From the NCBI RefSeq assembly GCF_000974785.1, contig NZ_BBWV01000001.1, positions 2,046,001 through 2,110,000 on the forward strand: a DNA stretch of 64,000 nucleotides, written 5' to 3'. The first letter of the stretch is position 1. Every line of letters starts with the position of its first letter. The notes under the pieces are model-generated. The model ran no database searches. It was not told where the DNA came from and saw only the letters and a list, made by a program, of their open reading frames with translations. Origin of the DNA: Flavihumibacter petaseus NBRC 106054. GTDB lineage: Bacteria > Bacteroidota > Bacteroidia > Chitinophagales > Chitinophagaceae. A program made the translations under genes and the position numbers. Below are positions 1 to 8,635 of the stretch, one piece after another.

Positions 1-68
1 TCCGTCATTTCAATAGCGGTTTTCAACGTAATGTCCCGGTTAAATTCGGACAGGGGTTTGTCGATCAT
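1..68 (-). CDS. N-terminal fragment of an unidentified gene
   Basis: A minus-strand ATG at position 68 opens 22 codons with no stop before the window edge, beginning MIDKPLSEFNRDITLKTAIE. The fragment is too short to assign a family. It is divergent from the sialidase-like gene at 171 with about 100 bases between them. It could also be a chance open frame. Confidence 0.35.
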   Translation of the reverse strand, partial: MIDKPLSEFNRDITLKTAIEMT

Positions 69-170
69 AGTCTGAAGGGTTTAGGTTCGCCAATATCGGC
101 GCGGTAATTTGCATCAAATTTCAGAAAATGTCATCCGTATTTTTACTGAAGGCATCGATAACTTTAACGC

Positions 171-1223
171 ATGACTTCAAGAATAGCCTGCCTGGGAGTT
201 GCCCTTATATGTTTTTTTAATGGATTTGGCCAGCCGGGATGGAAGGTGGAACGTTCCGAACTGATGCTGCACCAGGCACCCTTTCAGAGCTGCCATGCCT
301 CAACGCTGGTGGAAACCGGGACCGGCGAATTATTGTTTTCCTGTTTTGGGGGAACGGGTGAAGGGAAGCCTGATGTAGCGATCTGGACCTGGCGCCAAAT
401 GAAAAAAGGTTACACTGCTCCTGAAAAAGTTGCCGATGGAAAAGTGAATGACTCATTGCGATTTCCCACCTGGAATCCTGTCCTGTTCCGGGATCAGTCA
501 GGCATGATTTATCTTTTTTATAAGGTTGGGCCCAACCCGCGCGAATGGTGGGGTTATGGTTTGCAGTCCGCCAATGGAGGAAAAGCCTGGAGCAGGCCAA
601 TTCGTTTACCCGAAGGCGTCCTGGGACCCATCAAGAACAAGCCGGTACAATTGGAAAACGGCGTGATTCTTTCGCCCTCAAGCACTGAGTCTAAAGATGA
701 CCGGTGGCGCATTCACCTCGAAATTTCCAAAGATACCTGCCGCACCTGGACCATCCTGCCTATCGATCCGCAAAGCAGTTTCGACGTCATTCAGCCAAGC
801 ATTCTAAAACATAAAGATGGTACACTGCAACTCTTGTGCAGGAGTAAACAGGGCGCTGTAGTGCAGAGCTGGTCCAATGACAATGGCGTTACCTGGAGCC
901 CCCTTGAAAAATCAAATCTGCTGAATCCGAATTCGGGTACTGATGCCATCACGCTCCTGGACGGGCGGCAGCTGATCGTTTATAACCCTGATATACCCGG
1001 TAAAGAATGGTGGGAGGGCAGAACAAAACTGCGGGTAGCGGTTGCCGTTGACGGGAGAAACTGGAACGATGTTGCCGTTCTGGAAGACCAGGCCACCGGC
1101 GAATTCAGTTATCCTTCGGTGATCCAGACGCGCGATGGTAAAGTACATATCACTTACACCTATAACCGGTCGAACATCAGGCATGTGGTACTGGTGGCGC
1201 ATAACACTTCGCCATTGCGGTAA
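171..1223 (+). CDS. secreted sialidase-like (BNR/Asp-box) protein
   Basis: A 350-residue protein with a hydrophobic N-terminus (about residues 5-20) that looks like a Sec signal peptide. A canonical Asp box (S-N-D-N-G-V-T-W) lies near residue 235, and degenerate copies (SANGGKAW, SKDTCRTW) lie earlier, as in the BNR_2 six-bladed propeller sialidase family. Known members remove terminal sugars such as sialic acid from glycans, but many Bacteroidota members are untested. I do not see the RIP/FRIP arginine motif of classical sialidases, so the substrate is open. Its last 47 bases overlap the end of the convergent WYL regulator. A TAACTTTA element about 15 bases before the ATG may be its -7 box. 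Confidence 0.7.
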   Translation: MTSRIACLGVALICFFNGFGQPGWKVERSELMLHQAPFQSCHASTLVETGTGELLFSCFGGTGEGKPDVAIWTWRQMKKGYTAPEKVADGKVNDSLRFPTWNPVLFRDQSGMIYLFYKVGPNPREWWGYGLQSANGGKAWSRPIRLPEGVLGPIKNKPVQLENGVILSPSSTESKDDRWRIHLEISKDTCRTWTILPIDPQSSFDVIQPSILKHKDGTLQLLCRSKQGAVVQSWSNDNGVTWSPLEKSNLLNPNSGTDAITLLDGRQLIVYNPDIPGKEWWEGRTKLRVAVAVDGRNWNDVAVLEDQATGEFSYPSVIQTRDGKVHITYTYNRSNIRHVVLVAHNTSPLR

Positions 1224-2205
1224 TTCTCTTACGGATCCTTGACTGCAGTATCCGGGGTGCAAGTACTTTGATGCTTTCTCCGAAACCCAGTATTTCTCTT
1301 TCCAGCTCAAAATTGAGCACAACATCGAGGCGGATGATCATCCCGCCGGCGTCTTCCCTTTCCACGCGTTGCGAAGCGTGAAGCGGCTTGGTCTTTATAT
1401 AAGGTGCGTTACTGGCATCCACTTCAAGGATCACCCGGAAAGGTCGGTCTCTTTCTGACTTGGTCACACCAATGAGGTCACTGTAATACCGGTCAAAGGG
1501 AATTCCTTCGTATGCCTGGAAAGGTTCGTAAGGCAATTCCTGGAATGTAATGATCCTGTCCAATGCCAGTGTTATCAGTTGTGTTGATTTTTTCGTCCGG
1601 CAGATCAGGAACCAGCGGTTCCGGTACTCTTTCAGCAGGTAGGGGAAATAGATCTGTTGCTGTGGAATCGTTGCCTTGAAAGACTGGTATTCCAGCAGCA
1701 ACGCCCTTTTATGAAAGACAGCCTGGTACAGTGGATTGAGGTGCGTCAGGCCCCGGAGCAGTTGATTGTACTCAAACTGGATGCAGTCTGTACTGCTGGC
1801 GGCTGTTTTATTCACATGGTTCTCCAGGCGGGTAACCAGCTCATTGAATTCGTTGAAATAGTTGAATCCGGAAAATTGTTTCAGCAGCCCCACGATTTCC
1901 TTCATCTTGCTGACATCCGCTTTGTTCACAGGGTTTTTCACGATCGTGAAAGCCGGGTCATCATAACAATAGTACTTTTTATCCTGTACAATGATCGGCG
2001 CATTGTAACCCAGTTTGCTGCTGCGCATCACCTGGATATCCGCCTGGATGGTCCGCCGGCTGATACCATTTTCGATACCTTCTGCATCATATATCACCTG
2101 GCTTACTTTGCTGACCAGGTCCTCAAGGGTCCATTTACGGATTCTATTCCGGAAGCATTCATCAAGGGTCTTGTATCGGATCAGCGCCAGTTTGTGGATA
2201 GCCAT
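1177..2205 (-). CDS. WYL-domain transcriptional regulator
   Basis: A 342-residue cytoplasmic regulator. The N-terminus (about residues 1-75) reads as a helix-turn-helix unit containing SRRTIQADIQVMR, the recognition-helix pattern of DeoR/WYL regulators. The middle and C-terminus (about 150-230, with the PYLLKEYRNRWFLICR stretch, and the following C-terminal extension) match the WYL ligand-binding fold. WYL domains are known or suspected to sense nucleic acids or nucleotides, as in PafBC. The gene is divergent from the RtcB-type RNA ligase gene, and the 223-base gap holds an inverted repeat that is a likely operator. I infer that it controls rtcB, a role RtcR plays in E. coli. Confidence 0.85.
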   Translation of the reverse strand: MAIHKLALIRYKTLDECFRNRIRKWTLEDLVSKVSQVIYDAEGIENGISRRTIQADIQVMRSSKLGYNAPIIVQDKKYYCYDDPAFTIVKNPVNKADVSKMKEIVGLLKQFSGFNYFNEFNELVTRLENHVNKTAASSTDCIQFEYNQLLRGLTHLNPLYQAVFHKRALLLEYQSFKATIPQQQIYFPYLLKEYRNRWFLICRTKKSTQLITLALDRIITFQELPYEPFQAYEGIPFDRYYSDLIGVTKSERDRPFRVILEVDASNAPYIKTKPLHASQRVEREDAGGMIIRLDVVLNFELEREILGFGESIKVLAPRILQSRIRKRITAMAKCYAPPVPHA

Positions 2206-2256
2206 TTCAGCCAGGGTTAAGGTTCAGGGTTTGAATTTAGGGCAAATTGGATTGTT

Positions 2257-2377
2257 ACTGCGCAATAGATCTGCGCAGTTCATTTTCAGTTAGTTCAAGG
2301 CTGCCGAAATGGTTGTGTAACACGCAGATTATCAGCATGTAAAAATTGTTTTATTTTTTTATCCAACTGCGCAGATC
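2257..2377. promoter_or_regulatory. candidate operator: 13-bp inverted repeat plus a third TGCGCA site
   Basis: GATCTGCGCAGTT at 2268-2280 and its exact reverse complement AACTGCGCAGATC at 2365-2377 lie 97 bases apart, centre to centre. Each contains the palindrome CTGCGCAG. A further related half (ACTGCGCAATAGATC, 2257-2271) abuts the first copy. They lie between the divergent WYL regulator and rtcB. The pattern fits cooperative or looping regulator binding, which is inference. Confidence 0.6.
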
Positions 2378-2428
2378 ACGTGCATACTTCCAGAACAATA
2401 TTTGTATATCGATATCAATCTTATAATA

Positions 2429-3847
2429 ATGGAAAAGAAAGTAAACGGAGAAGCCCTGAAAGCAATTGGTTTTACCGAAGGAAAAATAATCGGAATGATC
2501 CTGACGCAGGCAGCGAGTGTTACAACAGATGCAGCGACCTTGCTGGGCCTGCTGACCAAACTGAATGAGTATCCTGAAAGCTTCCTGGATGATCCGGAAT
2601 GGAAATCAGTTGCGCAGGCCATGGTGGAAGCGGCGAATGCCGCCGTGGACACGACCATTCCCCTGGTCGGCAATCCGGATGCGTTTGCTGTATACGGACC
2701 GGAATTTATTGAAGCCGGTGCGACCACCCAGATGACTACCGCCATGAAATTGCCTATCACCATTGCGGGAGCTTTGATGCCTGATGCGCACCAGGGCTAT
2801 GGACTTCCCATCGGTGGCGTGCTCGCTACACGGAATGCAGTTATTCCCTATGGTGTTGGGGTAGACATCGGTTGCAGAATGGCATTGTCCATCACGGATA
2901 TACCGGTTGAGTTTTTCCGTGCCAACGAAGCCAGATTCAAAAGGGAACTGATCGCACAAACCAAATTCGGAGCTGGAAATGGGTTCAAAGGCCGTGAAAA
3001 GATTGACCACGCGGTGCTTGAGAATGAAACCTTCCAGATCACCGGATTGCTCCGGGGCCTGAAAGAGCGGGCAGCAGCGCAGCTGGGAACTTCCGGTGGT
3101 GGAAACCACTTTGCCGAATGGGGTGTAATTGATTTTGCTGAAAGCGATGCGGAGCTGGGAATCGAAAAAGGGCAATACCTGGCCTTTCTGACCCATTCAG
3201 GATCAAGAGGTCTGGGTGCTACCATTGCCGGACATTATACCCGGCTGGCAAAATCGATCTGTCCGCTGCCGCCTGAGGCAGCAAACCTGGCCTGGCTAGA
3301 CCTGGACAGCGAAGCCGGACAGGAATACTGGCTCGCCATGAACCTGGCGGGTGACTATGCTTCCGCCTGCCATGCCGTGATTCACCGGAAAATGTTGCAG
3401 TCCGTCGGTGCCGGCCTCTTGGGAAAGGTGGAAAACCACCACAATTTCGCCTGGAAGGAAATACTGAACGGTGAGGAGGTGATCGTTCACCGGAAAGGCG
3501 CCACCCCCGCAGGAAAAGGCGTGATGGGTATCATTCCCGGAAGCATGACAGCTCCAGGCTTCCTGGTGCGCGGAAAAGGAGAGGCTGCGGCCATCAACTC
3601 TGCTTCTCACGGAGCAGGCCGCCAGATGAGCCGGACACAAGCGGTCAAAAAAATTACCCGTGAAGCGATGCGTGCCGAACTAAAAGCCAATGAGGTGACG
3701 CTGATCGGTGCGGGAACAGATGAAGCACCGATGGCATATAAAGATATCCGCCAGGTAATGTCAGCGCAAACTGACCTGGTCGACACTATCGCTATGTTCA
3801 CGCCTAAAATGGTCAGAATGGCGGGTGATGGTAGCCGTGAGGACTAA
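2429..3847 (+). CDS. rtcB: RtcB-family RNA ligase
   Basis: A 472-residue protein of the RtcB family, which joins RNA 2',3'-cyclic phosphate or 3'-phosphate ends to 5'-OH ends using GTP and Mn2+. Family motifs are visible in order: DAHQGYGLPIGG (119-130), GVDIGCRM with metal-binding Cys149, GTSGGGNHFAEWG, LTHSGSRG, VENHHNFAW, and SHGAGRQMSR carrying the histidine expected to be guanylylated. I start at the ATG at 2429, because the in-frame ATG nine codons upstream sits in the promoter-like TTTG/AT-rich stretch. The divergent WYL regulator and shared inverted repeat suggest stress-controlled expression. No archease (RtcB activator) gene is in the window. Confidence 0.93.
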   Translation: MEKKVNGEALKAIGFTEGKIIGMILTQAASVTTDAATLLGLLTKLNEYPESFLDDPEWKSVAQAMVEAANAAVDTTIPLVGNPDAFAVYGPEFIEAGATTQMTTAMKLPITIAGALMPDAHQGYGLPIGGVLATRNAVIPYGVGVDIGCRMALSITDIPVEFFRANEARFKRELIAQTKFGAGNGFKGREKIDHAVLENETFQITGLLRGLKERAAAQLGTSGGGNHFAEWGVIDFAESDAELGIEKGQYLAFLTHSGSRGLGATIAGHYTRLAKSICPLPPEAANLAWLDLDSEAGQEYWLAMNLAGDYASACHAVIHRKMLQSVGAGLLGKVENHHNFAWKEILNGEEVIVHRKGATPAGKGVMGIIPGSMTAPGFLVRGKGEAAAINSASHGAGRQMSRTQAVKKITREAMRAELKANEVTLIGAGTDEAPMAYKDIRQVMSAQTDLVDTIAMFTPKMVRMAGDGSRED

Positions 3848-3869
3848 TAAAATGCTGAAACAGGATGCA

Positions 3870-3899
3870 TGCCGGGGTGAGTGCCGTCTTACCCCGGCA
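3870..3899 (+). terminator. hairpin downstream of rtcB
   Basis: A 12-bp stem (TGCCGGGGTGAG / CTTACCCCGGCA, one wobble pair) with a six-base loop lies 23 bases after the rtcB stop. It is followed by A residues rather than a T-tract, so it may protect the 3' end or be an atypical terminator. Confidence 0.4.
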
Positions 3900-3938
3900 A
3901 AAAGCAATTTCTTAATGAAGGGGTAAATGGATTGCATT

Positions 3939-3946
3939 TACTTTTG
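3939..3946 (+). promoter_or_regulatory. TAnnTTTG -7 element for the GDPD gene
   Basis: TACTTTTG matches the Bacteroidota -7 consensus TAnnTTTG exactly and lies 20 bases before the glycerophosphodiesterase ATG. I see no well-spaced TTG -33 box. Confidence 0.45.
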
Positions 3947-3965
3947 CTGCGTCTAAACAGGTAAT

Positions 3966-4760
3966 ATGTTTACATCCATCCGGATCCTCCTTTTATCGCT
4001 CAGCTTTTTACATTTGGGAAATGAACCAACGGTTATGCCAGACGATGCAAAATGGGCTGATAATCCCGTGATCGCCCATCGCGGCGCCTGGAAGAAAAAT
4101 GCTTTGCCGGAAAACTCCATTGCCTCCCTCCGGGAAGCGATCAGGCTGGGTTGTTTCGGTTCGGAGTTCGATGTACACCTTACGAAGGACGATATGATCG
4201 TCGTAAACCATGATCCTAAATTCATGGGGATGGATATAGCCGCCAGTAACTACCCCGAATTACTCGCTCAGAAACTGCCGAATGGTGAATCGATCCCCAC
4301 AGCAGAGGCATACCTGCGTGAGGGCATTACCCAGAAGAAAACAAAGCTGATTTACGAGATCAAAGCATCTTCCGCAGGAAAAGAACGTACACTTGAACTG
4401 ACGAAGCGATCCGTTGAGCTTGTAAAATCATTACACGCCGGCAAGTGGGTGGACTATATCTCCTTTGATTATGACGCGTGCAAACTTGTCCGCCAGCTTG
4501 ATCCGAAAGCAAGTGTTAGTTACCTAACGGGAGATAAATCCCCCGAACAGCTGAAAGCCGACGGCATCAGCGGGTTTGATTACCATTTCTCCGTTCTGGA
4601 AAAACAACCCGGCTGGATAGCCGCAGCCCGGCAAATGAAACTATCCACCAATGCCTGGACGGTTAATGATTCTACCGTGATGCGGTCACTGCTCGAACAG
4701 AAAATTGATTACATCACGACCAACGAACCTGAACTGCTTTTTTCATTGATTCAGCCCTGA
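3966..4760 (+). CDS. secreted glycerophosphodiester phosphodiesterase
   Basis: A 264-residue GDPD-family (TIM-barrel) protein that hydrolyses glycerophosphodiesters to glycerol-3-phosphate and an alcohol. After a short hydrophobic leader (about 5-18) the diagnostic motifs appear: IAHRGAW (general-acid His), LPENSIASLREAIRLG, SEFDVHLTKDD (metal-binding Glu/Asp), and VNHDP (second catalytic His). The C-terminus shows the family's NAWTVND pattern. The length is typical of single-domain GDPD enzymes. The export signal suggests it scavenges phospholipid head groups in the periplasm. It stands alone between rtcB and the sensor kinase. Confidence 0.88.
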   Translation: MFTSIRILLLSLSFLHLGNEPTVMPDDAKWADNPVIAHRGAWKKNALPENSIASLREAIRLGCFGSEFDVHLTKDDMIVVNHDPKFMGMDIAASNYPELLAQKLPNGESIPTAEAYLREGITQKKTKLIYEIKASSAGKERTLELTKRSVELVKSLHAGKWVDYISFDYDACKLVRQLDPKASVSYLTGDKSPEQLKADGISGFDYHFSVLEKQPGWIAAARQMKLSTNAWTVNDSTVMRSLLEQKIDYITTNEPELLFSLIQP

Positions 4761-4827
4761 CGCTAACCGGTAATGCCCGCATGTTCATGTGACCAGGCAA
4801 TAGGTAAAATCAGTTAATTTTAGAAGC

Positions 4828-7800
4828 ATGGCGTTCCGCTGTCTGCTACTGCTCATCTGCGCACTGCTTTGTGTTTCGGCTCCGCGCGCCCAGGATTATA
4901 TATTTAACCGGCTCTCTACCAACGATGGTCTTCTTTCCAACAATATCCTCTGCCTGTGGCAGGATCCGGCCGGCTATTTATGGCTCGGCTCGGAAAGAGG
5001 ATTGCAGCGATACGATGGCTTTGCGTTCCGGACAATCCTGGCGAACAGGGTGGATCAGATTGTTGCTGATTGCAGTAAAAGGGTATGGATAAGATCCGGG
5101 AAAACCATTTCAAGTTTCGACCCGGTAAGCTTTTCCGTGCGGAACATCCCTTTTGAAAACAGGGAGCCCGGCCTGGATGCTGGTCTGTTCCGGCTCAATA
5201 AGGATGCCTCAGGACGGGTATTCCTGGTAATCAACGGGCGTTCTTTCCAGTATTTTGACGAAACATCGCAAACATTCAATTTGCGTGGCAATCCTTTTAC
5301 ATTGCCGGATTCTGTGCGGATTATCAATGTGATCAGAGACCCCGAAAAACAACGGTACTGGATAGCTGCTTACAATGGACTGGGTTATTGGGATTCCAAA
5401 ACCGGGAAATACTATACAACCGCTTACAACCCCCAAAAAGATCCTCTCCTGGCTTCCGGTAAACTTCCTACTTTGATTGCTCACTTTTTTATTGATCCTT
5501 TCAACAGATACTGGATCCAGGGTTGGGATAAATCAGCAACGAGTTTTCTCTGTTTCGATGGCAGGAACAACCAGTTCACCGGTGATACGGCTGGGCTCGC
5601 CAATGCAGGTAATGGCAGCTATTATGAAATATATGATTTCACGCGTTATGCCGACAGCACCACGATCGTTTACGGATTGAACTGCCTCCGGATCCGTGAA
5701 GGCAAGTCATTCCGTGAACTGAGAGATCCCAGGAACAATCCTTTCGGCATATATTTTAATACCGTCTCCGCAGTACTGGAAGACCGTGAGGCCTTACTGT
5801 GGTTCGCAACCGATAACGGGCTTTATTATACATCGGGCAACCGGTTCAAAAATATTCACCTGATCCTGAGCCAGGACAAAACACGCGGAACGTTTAACCG
5901 GGTATTCCAGGACAGCAGGCAACGGCTTTGGGTCGGCACCTGGGGGCGCGGCGTTTTCCTGATGGATCCCCGCGAGGATGCGGATCCGGGAATTGTTCCG
6001 GTTGAGGTTGGCCATCTTCAGGATCATTTCACCCGCATGGCCTGGTCTGTGACAGAAGATAAGCATTCTGGTAATATCTGGTTCGGTTGCCAGGAAGGAC
6101 GATTAATGGTCTGGAATGCCCGTACTCAAAAAGTCAGCCTTCACCGTCCCGCAATGCTTAGGAACAGTACCATCAGGCAGATGCTGACTGATAGCAACGG
6201 TGCAATCTGGATGGGGCTGCAGAATGGTGACCTGTTCGCCTGGCGTCAGCCTGCCTCCGGACAAATGGACAGCGGCTTCCGGAAGGTCGCCTCATTCGGA
6301 GGATATATTACACGCATGGTTGCGGCAGAAGGGGGCAAGCTGTGGATAGCTGTTCAGAGCAAAGGGGTGTACTGCCTCGACAGTCGTTCTGAAAAGATGC
6401 TTCAGGCCTATGAAACAGGCAGGCATGGTGGCAATATCGCCGGCGTTAAAGACCTTCTTGTATGGAACGATTCGACCCTGCTGCTGGCATCAGATACCAC
6501 CGCAATGCTGAATACCCGGACCGGAAAAATCATGCTGCCGGCTGCCCTGGAACATTCCGGTGCCGGCCCTTCGATGACATTGCAGAAGGACAAGTTTGGC
6601 AATTGCTGGATCGGCACCATCCGCGGGATATTCAAATTCAATCCCCAAACAAATATTGTTACGCGTTATTCTCAACGTGACGGCCTCATCACCATACACA
6701 ACAATAGTTATATACCCGAAACCAGTTTTCGCCTGACCGATAACCGCCTGGTATTTGCAGGAAACCAGCACCTGATCATATTCGATCCTGCGCAATACGG
6801 TGCTGATGAAATTCCGCCCGATGTGATCATCACAGGGTTCCAGCTGAATCAGCAATATCTCCGGGCCGATTCACTGCAGCAGTTGCCGGTCATCAACATT
6901 CCCTTTCACTATGGTGCCCTCACTATCGAATTTGCCGCACTGAGTTTTATGCAACAGGATAAACTGACCTACGAATATCAGCTGGAAGGCCTGGAAGACG
7001 GATGGACAACAATTAAAACAACCCAAAGCGTTCAGTACAATTTTTTGCCCCATGGCAGGTACCGCTTCCTGGTGCGGACAAAAAATGAAGCCGGGCAATA
7101 TTCACATTCCACCACTGCGCTGCAACTGCATATCGTGCCCCCCTTCTGGAAAACCTTATGGTTTTATGCGCTCATTGCACTGTTTACCGGCGCGCTGCTA
7201 TTTTACCTGCACCGGCTCCGGCTGCACCGGTTATTGCAAATTGAAAAAGTGAGAAGTCGCCTGGCGCGGGACCTCCACGACGATATGGGTTCTACACTCA
7301 GTACAATCAATATTCTCAGCAATATTGCCCTGCAGCAGACGCCGCTTGATGAGCGCTCCGGCAAAGAGTATATGAGTACAATCAACTCGAGTACCACGCA
7401 AATGATGGAGGCTATGGACGATATCGTGTGGAGCATCAACCCGGTGAACGACCATATGGGAAAAGTGCTGGCAAGGATGAAGGAAATTGCAGGAGCTATA
7501 CTGGAGCCACAGCACATTGACTATCTGTTTGAAGCCGACCCGGCGGTTATGGAACTTCATATATCCATGGAGGGCCGCCGCGAAATCTTCCTCATCTTCA
7601 AGGAAGCGCTGAACAATATCATCAAATATGCTTCCTGCACTATCGTCACCTTTCAGCTACAGAAACAGGCCAACAGGCTGCAGGTAACCATCAGCGACAA
7701 CGGAAAGGGTTTTGCTGCAGCCGGAGGTGCCACCGTTACCCGGGGAAACGGCCTGCGGAACATGCGGCAGCGTGCGGAACAGGCCGGCGGGTCCCTTGCC

Positions 7801-7857
7801 ATCGTTTCAGCACCCGGAAAGGGCACCCGGATTATTCTTACCGTACCCCTCGCATGA
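4828..7857 (+). CDS. reg_prop/Y_Y_Y sensor histidine kinase
   Basis: A 1009-residue membrane sensor. A signal peptide (1-21) is followed by a two-propeller periplasmic sensor of reg_prop repeats (W-x-G-T/S-x-x-G patterns, about 25-660) and a Y_Y_Y immunoglobulin-like domain (about 670-760, YEYQLEGLEDGW). A single membrane helix (about 770-790) leads to the kinase. The phospho-acceptor His817 sits in ARDLHDDMGSTLS, a HisKA_3 (NarL-type) motif. The ATPase has KEALNNIIKYA, SDNGKGF and GNGLRNM. Unlike hybrid two-component systems of this sensor class it has no receiver or AraC domain, and it is paired with the separate regulator 55 bases downstream. Such sensors often detect glycans, but the ligand here is unknown. 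Confidence 0.9.
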   Translation: MAFRCLLLLICALLCVSAPRAQDYIFNRLSTNDGLLSNNILCLWQDPAGYLWLGSERGLQRYDGFAFRTILANRVDQIVADCSKRVWIRSGKTISSFDPVSFSVRNIPFENREPGLDAGLFRLNKDASGRVFLVINGRSFQYFDETSQTFNLRGNPFTLPDSVRIINVIRDPEKQRYWIAAYNGLGYWDSKTGKYYTTAYNPQKDPLLASGKLPTLIAHFFIDPFNRYWIQGWDKSATSFLCFDGRNNQFTGDTAGLANAGNGSYYEIYDFTRYADSTTIVYGLNCLRIREGKSFRELRDPRNNPFGIYFNTVSAVLEDREALLWFATDNGLYYTSGNRFKNIHLILSQDKTRGTFNRVFQDSRQRLWVGTWGRGVFLMDPREDADPGIVPVEVGHLQDHFTRMAWSVTEDKHSGNIWFGCQEGRLMVWNARTQKVSLHRPAMLRNSTIRQMLTDSNGAIWMGLQNGDLFAWRQPASGQMDSGFRKVASFGGYITRMVAAEGGKLWIAVQSKGVYCLDSRSEKMLQAYETGRHGGNIAGVKDLLVWNDSTLLLASDTTAMLNTRTGKIMLPAALEHSGAGPSMTLQKDKFGNCWIGTIRGIFKFNPQTNIVTRYSQRDGLITIHNNSYIPETSFRLTDNRLVFAGNQHLIIFDPAQYGADEIPPDVIITGFQLNQQYLRADSLQQLPVINIPFHYGALTIEFAALSFMQQDKLTYEYQLEGLEDGWTTIKTTQSVQYNFLPHGRYRFLVRTKNEAGQYSHSTTALQLHIVPPFWKTLWFYALIALFTGALLFYLHRLRLHRLLQIEKVRSRLARDLHDDMGSTLSTINILSNIALQQTPLDERSGKEYMSTINSSTTQMMEAMDDIVWSINPVNDHMGKVLARMKEIAGAILEPQHIDYLFEADPAVMELHISMEGRREIFLIFKEALNNIIKYASCTIVTFQLQKQANRLQVTISDNGKGFAAAGGATVTRGNGLRNMRQRAEQAGGSLAIVSAPGKGTRIILTVPLA

Positions 7858-7864
7858 ATATGCG

Positions 7865-7896
7865 TTGGTGGTATGCCCCTGGGGGTAGTATATTTG
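7865..7896 (+). promoter_or_regulatory. Bacteroidota-type promoter for the response regulator
   Basis: TTG at 7865-7867 and TATATTTG at 7889-7896 are 21 bases apart, matching the TTG-N(17-23)-TAnnTTTG consensus. The regulator ATG is 16 bases further on, so this gene may have its own promoter as well as readthrough from the kinase. Confidence 0.6.
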
Positions 7897-7912
7897 ATAT
7901 ATCAATTAAATA

Positions 7913-8542
7913 ATGATCAAGGTACTGTTATACGACGACGCAGAGCAGCTCCGGAAAACGGTAGCCCTGTTACTGAGCAAGACGGAGGGATTTGAGGTGG
8001 TCGGACAATTCGGCAACTGTGAGACTGCTGCGGAGGATATCAGCCTGCTGCAACCGGATGTGGTATTGATGGATATCGATATGCCTGGAAAATCAGGTAT
8101 CGAGGGCGTAAGGATCATCCGGGAGAAGCACCAGGAAGTGAAGATCATCATGCTCACCGTATTCGACGACAACAGGAATGTTTATGATGCCATCCGTTTT
8201 GGCGCCAACGGGTATGTGCTGAAAAAGAGCTCGCCGGAAAATATCATCAATGCCATCAGGGATGTTCATGCGGGTGGTGCGCCGATGAATGCATCCATCG
8301 CCACACAGGTGTTGAAAATGTTTGCCGGTATGTCGGGCAGCACAAAGACCTATGATTTGTCTGACCGTGAAAAAGAAGTTCTACAGTCGCTTGTGGATGG
8401 CAACAGTTATAAAATGGTTGCCGCCGCTTTGAAAATATCGATCGATACCGTACGCACACACATCAGAAGTATTTACGAAAAACTGCAGGTGAATTCTAAA
8501 AGTGAGGCAGTGGCAAAAGCCCTGAAGGACCGCATCGTCTGA
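7913..8542 (+). CDS. NarL/LuxR-type response regulator
   Basis: A 209-residue regulator with an N-terminal receiver domain (1-120) and C-terminal LuxR-type helix-turn-helix (about 145-205). Receiver landmarks are Asp8/Asp9, phospho-acceptor Asp54 in VVLMDIDMPG, Thr in IIMLTVFDD, and Lys in GYVLKKSSPE. The DNA-binding domain shows the classical LSDREKEVLQSLVDG and IDTVRTHIRSIYEKL segments. It is the evident partner of the upstream HisKA_3 kinase, since this kinase class pairs with NarL-type regulators. Its targets are unknown. The lipoprotein gene 93 bases downstream is the closest candidate. Confidence 0.92.
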   Translation: MIKVLLYDDAEQLRKTVALLLSKTEGFEVVGQFGNCETAAEDISLLQPDVVLMDIDMPGKSGIEGVRIIREKHQEVKIIMLTVFDDNRNVYDAIRFGANGYVLKKSSPENIINAIRDVHAGGAPMNASIATQVLKMFAGMSGSTKTYDLSDREKEVLQSLVDGNSYKMVAAALKISIDTVRTHIRSIYEKLQVNSKSEAVAKALKDRIV

Positions 8543-8584
8543 CCTCACCTAACAAGATTCCTGAATTATCAACAACCAAATTTT

Positions 8585-8600
8585 TACGGCTGCTGCCGTA
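8585..8600 (+). other. small hairpin in the leader of the lipoprotein gene
   Basis: TACGGC-tgct-GCCGTA is a perfect 6-bp stem with a four-base loop, 36 bases before the lipoprotein ATG. It is preceded, not followed, by T residues, so it is not a plus-strand terminator. It could shape the mRNA leader. Confidence 0.3.
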
Positions 8601-8635
8601 CAGAAATCGTCATGTCTAAACCATAAACCTGGAAT

